Source of the DNA: Microbotryum silenes-acaulis
Lineage: Eukaryota > Basidiomycota > Microbotryomycetes > Microbotryales > Microbotryaceae
Reading direction: 5' to 3'
Length of the DNA: 64,000 bases
Assembly (NCBI GenBank): GCA_003665825.1
Contig: QPFY01000008.1
Coordinates: forward strand, 1,054,001 to 1,118,000
Below the pieces are notes generated by a model. It saw only the letters and a list, made by a program, of their open reading frames with translations, was not told the origin of the DNA and ran no database searches. Both the position numbers and the translations under genes were made by a program. Of the stretch, positions 58,018 to 64,000 are shown in pieces (the first letter of the stretch is position 1; every line of letters starts with the position of its first letter).

Positions 58018-59772
58018 CTACAACTGCGCAACCCATTTATCAAGTGCCCTTACCCCCTTTTCTTGCCATTCAGCCTTGGAGATCCTGTTTTCTCCCACCA
58101 CCAGTCATGATCAGCACTCGTCGGCAACCACCTCCCGATCCGGGAAAAAGGAAAGATGTGAGCCCGAACTGAACTTACCAGCGTACGTTCGACACGTCCT
58201 TCTCGTGCAAATCCTTGGCCAACGAAGCACCTCCCACGAATACAGAGTGCTTACGTTCTGGTGGATCTTCGATACGTAATTGGAAGTCCTGTCAAAAGTC
58301 ATACCCCCCCCCCCTTCCCCCCAAGTCAGTTCCCCCCTTCGCCGAACGAGGATTCGGACGACCTACATTCAAGCGCGCCGGGTTACCCATCAACTTTCTC
58401 GCCAAATACAACTGTTTCAATTCCTTGCCCAAACGACTCGGCAAACCAGGGTACATGGTCGAACCTCCGGAAAGAACGATATGTTTGAACAGGTCGGCAC
58501 GGTTATCGAGGGGTGCGGCTTGGATGGTATTGTAGAGCATTTCGGCGACGCCTTCTTGTTCTACGTCGACGAGGTGAGGTTGGAACATGCATTCCGGAGC
58601 TTCGTAGCGCTCCGAACCGACTTTGATGACGCGACCGTCGGGGAGCTGGGGGAAAGGATTGGGAGGGTAGGAGTCAGTTCGGAGTTTCGGATCGACGTTG
58701 AAGGACCCAATCGTGGGGAGGGACCGACGGTATAGTTCTCGATTAGCGTCGTTGTCTCGTCCGACAGCCGCTTGTCAAGGTCGAGATCGTAGCTGAACAC
58801 CCGAGTGACTACAATCATCAGTCATGGAAGTGATAGATTATCGATAGGGCTGGCCCGGCCGCGCACCTGGTGTAACAAAGCTTCTCCTTGATCTGTCGAA
58901 CGGTCTCAAAGTCGGCAGTACGGTTGAACGCGTACCCACGCATAAGCAACAGTTTGATGAGGTAGCGCGTGACGTCTCGGCCGGCGACGTCGAGACGTTT
59001 CATCCAGTTGGGACTGATCGCGCCGTGGATGACGGCAACGATGTGGGTTACTCCGTCACCCGAGTCGACGACGACTCCCGTGTCGAGACCTGCGACAGAA
59101 AAAAGTATAGCTCGGTGTCAGTGAGAGCAATGCATTCGATCGCGCGACCGCGCAACAGAGCACGTGCCAAACTCACCCTTGGCATACAAAGTCAAGACGG
59201 CCTGAACGGAGATGTAGACCTTGTCGAATCCATAGTGATCAAACATGATCTCGCACATCTTTTCCCTGTTCTTGACCGGGTTCATCGGCGGATCAGTAAG
59301 CAGGATACTCTTCCCCCTCGGGTCGATCTGCAATTTGTCGTAAAAGGCATGGTCCCAGATGAGTTTCATGTCGTCCCAGTTGCGCACGATGCCGTGTTCC
59401 ATCGGTTGGGTCAGTTGGAGGTAGGAGCGGTACTCGGACGCGGCGTCGCCGACCATGATGTCGGTGATGTTGGCCGTTTCGGTCGTCGAGCCGCGTTCCT
59501 CGGTACGGAGGATCGGTCGACCGATCAAGGATGGGAACGTGTGGGAGGGGAAGTCTGCGCGCGCGAGGAGGGACAGGCTCGGGTCGTGTGTTAGCTTGTT
59601 AGCTGGGGGAGGGGGCTGATCCGGATGGGGAAACTGACTTGATCCTGCATAACCGCATTTAACAAACTGTGGAATATCACGACTCAGTGCGTCGTCATAG
59701 CGATCAAGCGGGGCGTTCCGAGCTCACTCCTGTTCCATTGTCGATGACGATTGGAACGTCCGAGTCGGCCAT
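58018..59772 (-). CDS. ARP2: actin-related protein 2 (Arp2/3 complex)
   Basis: ATP-binding actin-fold subunit that, with Arp3, nucleates branched actin at endocytic patches. Eight exons: 59772-59728, 59666-59639, 59554-59177, 59089-58867, 58792-58729, 58645-58367, 58288-58179, 58084-58018; 397 residues, the family length. The start [15 protein letters not shown] gives phosphate-loop 1, and exon 2 (28 nt) continues FVKCGYAGS. Further blocks are [53 protein letters not shown] (phosphate-loop 2), [38 protein letters not shown] and the end [18 protein letters not shown]. This distinguishes Arp2 from actin and Arp3. The terminal tryptophan codon is split by the last intron. Confidence 0.97.
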
Positions 59773-60038
59773 GGTCGACTGTCTATTAGGGGCTGGTCAG
59801 ATTTTGCGGTGCTGTGAAAGGTGTGTGATGTTGGGGGTTTCGGTTAGCCGTAGAGCGCCGAATGAATAGGATGATGGGCGGTGTCGTGCCGCTGTGCGCT
59901 CGACCGCGGGGAGACAGACGGAGGTAGCTCGGCCTCGGAGTATGCTGACAGAGCAACGGGTTCATCCAGCAGCTCGACATTCCTCTGCCATGCCTTCGCA
60001 TCCCTCCCAGCCCACCGACGTGGACGTGGACGTGGACG

Positions 60039-60071
<33 letters not shown>

Positions 60072-60530
60072 CGAGGACGATGCCGACTCGGACAAGCTGC
60101 GCACGTCACCGCGCTTCCGTTGCTGGAGCGCTGGAGAGGGGGTCGAAGAGCCTGGCGAGGAATGGGTCCAAGCAGGCTGAACAGCTTTGCGTTCTAGTCA
60201 AAAGGTCGGAGCTGAGGGCGACTGGTGAGGTCCGAGTGGGTCGAGCTCACTGACCTTGTGGCTTTGACCGTGTTGCCAAACGACGAGGGAGAGGTGTGCG
60301 ATGCTGTGGCGGGTTTGGGTCAAGAGCGGGAGCGGGATCGCACCCACCGACGCGGGAGTGACTAACCCTTGCCCATTAGCTGGCGAGTTTGTAATCTCGA
60401 AAGGAAAGCCGCATATTAATATTATAATATATATATATAATATATAATAACCCGGCGCGCGGTCTCGGCCCAAGCTCGCTCGCTTCTTAGCCTGCACCGG
60501 TACGACCTCACCCAAACAACTGCCGACATC
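59773..60530. promoter_or_regulatory. divergent promoter region, ARP2 / SNU114
   Basis: 758 bp between the two start codons. Nine hexamers (four GACGTG then five GACGAG) occupy 60017-60070. An alternating AT tract (TATATATATAATATATAATA-like) lies at about 60412-60450, roughly 100 bp before the SNU114 start. Each may affect nucleosome placement. Confidence 0.5.
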
Positions 60531-63500
60531 ATGTGAGGGCAACTGTGCCTGTGCTCATCGGTGCTGGTACTGACCCTGACCCTGACCCTTGCCTGATTGT
60601 TGCTTTCCCTAGGGATGACTATGGTAAGCCGCTTTCGTCGTCGCGCCACACACGGGAACGGACCCGACTCCCACCCATCCGCACCTCCCCACCATACCCA
60701 TACCCATACCTAAAGGATACTGACCACATGACCCCCATTCCCCCCCACAGATGAATTCGGAAACTACATCGGCGCCGACCTCGATTCAGGCTCGGAATCC
60801 GGCTCTGATGCCCCCCCTTTCCACGACGACGAGCACTCACCGCGCCATTCAACAGAGGCCACAACTTGCGCACCGCTCAAGGCATACGATGAGGATGAGC
60901 AGGAGCTTGTACCGGCGATGGAAGTCGACGGTGAGTACTCGTTTGCTCTTTGGCCCTGGAATCGAATCCGCAACGGTCGCGACCGGCACGTAAAGGCCAA
61001 GTGACCTTGGACATCTCACCACCGCCAGCTGGTGGTCGACCTCCATCCCTGAGCCCTCATCGACCCTACAGCGATCCGTGTTCAAGCTTACATAGCTGAC
61101 ACGCACCAACCTACCCCCACTGCGGTGCACGATCCCCTCGCAGATATCCCCTCGTCGAACGCCGTCATTCTCCACGACGACAAGACCTACTACCCCTCCG
61201 CATCGGCCATTTACGGCGAAGCCGTCGAAACCATGGTCCAGGAAGAAGATGCCCAGCCCTTGTCGAAACCCATCATCGAGCCGATCAAGATCCGAACCTT
61301 TCGCGCCGGCACCACCGAAGGACCCGAGCGCAGATGGGACGACGAGTCAGTACACCCAACCCAACCCGGTCATGTCCGTCTTTTCGAGACTTTTGAGGCT
61401 GAACCGAACGATACACTCTCCGACAGCTTCATGTTGATGCTCGCTTCCAACGCCGACATGATCCGCAACGTCGCCGTCGTCGGTCACCTCCACCACGGCA
61501 AAACCTCGCTCATCGACATGCTCGTCACCGAATCGCACAAGATCGACATCGAGGCCGACCGACCGTTGCGCTTCACCGACACCCACTCGTTGGCCGAGGC
61601 GAGGAACATCTCGATCAAATCCAGCCCCGTTTCGCTCGTCTTACCCAACTCGAGGGGCAAGCACTACCTCGTCAACATGATCGATACCCCCGGCCATGTC
61701 AACTTTATCGACGAGGTCGCGAGTGGGATCAGGATAGCCGACGCCGCGGTCGTGGTCGTTGATGCGGTCGAGGGGGTCATGTTAACAACCACGACCGCGG
61801 TGCAACACCTCGTCGCGGCCGGGGTACCCATCACGTGCGTCGCGCGCGTCCAGATCAAGGTTGACCTTTCGACCGAGCGAAAGCTGACTAACCCCAAAAC
61901 CGGCTTGCACAGTCTCGTCGTCAACAAGGTCGACCGACTGATCCTCGAACTGCGACTACCACCGGGCGACGCCTACTTCAAATTGAAGCAAACGATCGAA
62001 GAGGTCAACACCGTGATCAGCGAGATCAACCCGGATCCGAAACTACGCGTCTCGCCCGAATTGGGTAACGTTTCGTTCGCTTCTGCTCAGATGGGTTGGT
62101 GCTTCACCCTCAAATCGTTTGCCAAACTCTACGCCGATACCTATGGCCCCTTTGCATCGAAATCGACTGCGCGCGAAGAACCGTTCGACCCGAGTCGACC
62201 CCCGCAAATTCCCTTTGATTTGGACCAATTCGCGGCGCGCTTATGGGGCAATATTTACTTTGACCCCGAAACACGAAAGTTTCATCGCCAGGCCGGGCGG
62301 GGTGAATCGAGGCGCGCGTTCGAGTATTTCATCCTCGAGCCTTTGTACAAACTCTATTCGCAGGTCTTGGGGGAAGACGTCGAGACTTTGAAGGCGACGT
62401 TGAAGGGCTTGGGGATCGTGTTGAAGGAGGCTGTGTACAAGATGGACGTCAGACCCTTGTTGAGGATGGTCATGAGTCAATTCTTTGGCAAGTCGACGGG
62501 CTTGGTTGATATGCTGGTCGATCATGTGCCGAGTCCGATCGAGGGGGCACGGCTAAAGGTGGGTGAGAAACAGACGCTTGGCTGTAGATACGAGGCTGAC
62601 AGATTTCGGTCATATGTCGTTGCACCAGGTCGAGACGACATACACAGGGTCGATCGAATCAACACTGGCCAAGGCCATGCTGACATGCGATCCCAAAGGC
62701 CCTCTGGCAATTCAGATCGTCAAACTGTACCCGACACCGGACGCGAGCGAGTTCCGAGCGTTCGGTCGCATCATGTCGGGCACGGTCACATCGGGAATGG
62801 AGGTCAAAGTGCTTGGAGAAGGGTATTCACCCGAGGACGAAGAGGATATGGTCACGCAAAAAGTCTCGGGAGTCTACGTCTGCGAGTCGCGCTACGACAT
62901 CCCCGTCGACGGCCTACCCGCCGGTAACTTCGTCTTGCTCTCTGGGGTCGACCATTCCATCACCAAGACGGCGACTTTGGTTGATGCCGACCCGAACGAT
63001 GACGAGGTTCGCATCTTGGCGCCGATCAAACATCTCACTCAATCGGTCCTCAAAATCGCCGTCGAACCCATGGTCCCTTCCGAACTCCCTAAAATGCTCG
63101 ACGGTCTACGCAAGATCAACAAGACGTACCCCTTGATCGAGACCCGTGTCGAAGAATCGGGCGAACACATCCTCTTGGGTACAGGTGAACTGTACCTCGA
63201 TTGCGTGATGCACGACTTGCGCAAGATCTTTGCCGAGATCGATATCAAGGTCTCGGACCCGGTCGTCAAGTTTTGCGAAACGGTCGTCGAAACCTCGGCG
63301 CTCAAATGCTATGCCGATACCCCTAACAAAAAGTGAGTGAGAGGGTTGACCATCCAGTCAGGTTTTCGCCGCTGAGCTAATGGCTCGCGCACTCGACTCT
63401 TTACAGAAACAAAATCACCATGATCGCCGAGCCTTTGGAGAAGGGGATCGCGGAGGATATTGAATCGGGGCGGGTGTCGATCCGTATGCCACCGAAGCAA

Positions 63501-64000
63501 TTGGGCGCCCATTTCCAAAAAGAGTATGGGTGGGACTTGCTCGCCTCGCGCTCGATCTGGGCCTTCGGACCGGACGAACAAGGCCCCAACATCCTCATGG
63601 ACGATACCTTGCCTTCGGACGTGGACAAGAAGCTCTTGTACAGCGTCAAGGAATCGATCAAGCAAGGTTTCCAATGGGGTTGTCGCGAGGGACCTTTGTG
63701 CGACGAACCGATAAGGAACGTCAAGTTCAGGTTGTTGGGGGCCGATTTGGCGCAGGAACCGATTTATCGAGGTGGGGGTCAGATCATCCCTAGTGCGAGG
63801 AGGGTGTGCTATTCTTCTTTCTTGATGGCCACACCGAGGTTGCAGGAGGTGAGTTGTTCTCACTGGTCCTCCCTTTGAGCACAGCAACTGTGCTGACCTT
63901 TTCTCTCCTTCGTCCCTGCAGCCGGTTTACTTTGTCGAGATCCAAGCGCCACAAGACTGCGTCCCAGCAATCTACGAAGTCCTCGCGCGTCGTCGAGGCC
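60531..64000 (+). CDS. SNU114: U5 snRNP GTPase Snu114 (EFTUD2), 3' end beyond the window
   Basis: EF-2-like GTPase of the U5 snRNP that controls spliceosome activation and disassembly with Brr2 and Prp8. Exons: 60531-60532, 60613-60623, 60751-60930, 61144-61345, 61427-61834, 61913-62558, 62629-63332, 63407-63848, 63922 onward. The reading frame opens [17 protein letters not shown], matching the conserved family start only if the ATG is split AT|G by intron 1 and an 11-nt second exon is used. An acidic N-terminal region precedes the GTPase: G1 GHLHHGKT (151-158), G3 DTPGH (218-222), G4 NKVD (272-275). Later blocks include [40 protein letters not shown] and [20 protein letters not shown]. Two introns (61346-61426 and 61835-61912) are multiples of three without in-frame stops. 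The C-terminal domain IV/V end is outside the window. Confidence 0.95.

Overview
This is nuclear DNA of a filamentous-type fungus or yeast, almost certainly a basidiomycete. Genes are dense and on both strands. They are broken by many short introns (mostly 50-110 bp, GT-AG, usually GTRNGT donors), exons can be very small, and codon use is GC-leaning. The protein set (Pho80-type cyclin, Snu114, prohibitin-2, Arp2, Sec11, uric acid/xanthine permease, YAT-type amino acid permease, type II NADH dehydrogenase) is ordinary fungal housekeeping. The intron density and protein character suggest Pucciniomycotina/Microbotryomycetes, but that placement is inference. I built gene models by joining exons in phase and checking them against family motifs. 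In every model given with explicit exon ends, total coding length is a multiple of three.

Layout. 0-8.3 kb: glucose-6-phosphate dehydrogenase (+), ribosomal protein uS10/Rps20 (+), an FCP1/NIF-type HAD protein (-) and a fungal protein of unknown function (-). 8.3-18.1 kb: a gene-poor, repeat-rich block. It holds two almost identical 152-bp MITEs in inverted orientation (10233-10384 and 15033-15184). Between them lie a complete amino acid permease gene (12141-14543, -) and a fresh partial copy of its third exon (about 11265-11555). Further right are LTR-like debris and a broken integrase/chromodomain end of a Ty3/gypsy chromovirus (about 17118-17775). 18.1-23.0 kb: a large single-pass membrane protein (+) and a low-complexity protein (+). 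23.1-27.1 kb: a Ty1/copia element with 203-bp LTRs that differ at only two positions, a GAGTT target duplication, a half-tRNA-type primer site, no gag body and a damaged pol.

27.2-42.6 kb: purine permease (-) with a 4-nt exon, electron-transfer flavoprotein alpha (-), monoacylglycerol-lipase-like hydrolase (+), Pho80-like cyclin (-), signal peptidase Sec11 (-) and NDH-2 (-). 44.2-57.9 kb: secreted double-psi beta-barrel protein (+), two unrecognised proteins (one very large and disordered), prohibitin-2 (+), an Apq12-like membrane protein (-) and a Tma17/Adc17-like coiled-coil protein (+). 58.0-64.0 kb: Arp2 (-), and divergently the spliceosomal GTPase Snu114 (+), which runs off the window and whose start codon appears to be split by an intron.

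The genes do not form one pathway or cluster. I found no biosynthetic cluster, CRISPR array, tRNA or rRNA. The most unusual signals are architectural: the 4-nt exon, the split start codon, other exons of 11-28 nt, the inverted MITE pair around a partly duplicated permease, and the recently inserted gag-less copia element.
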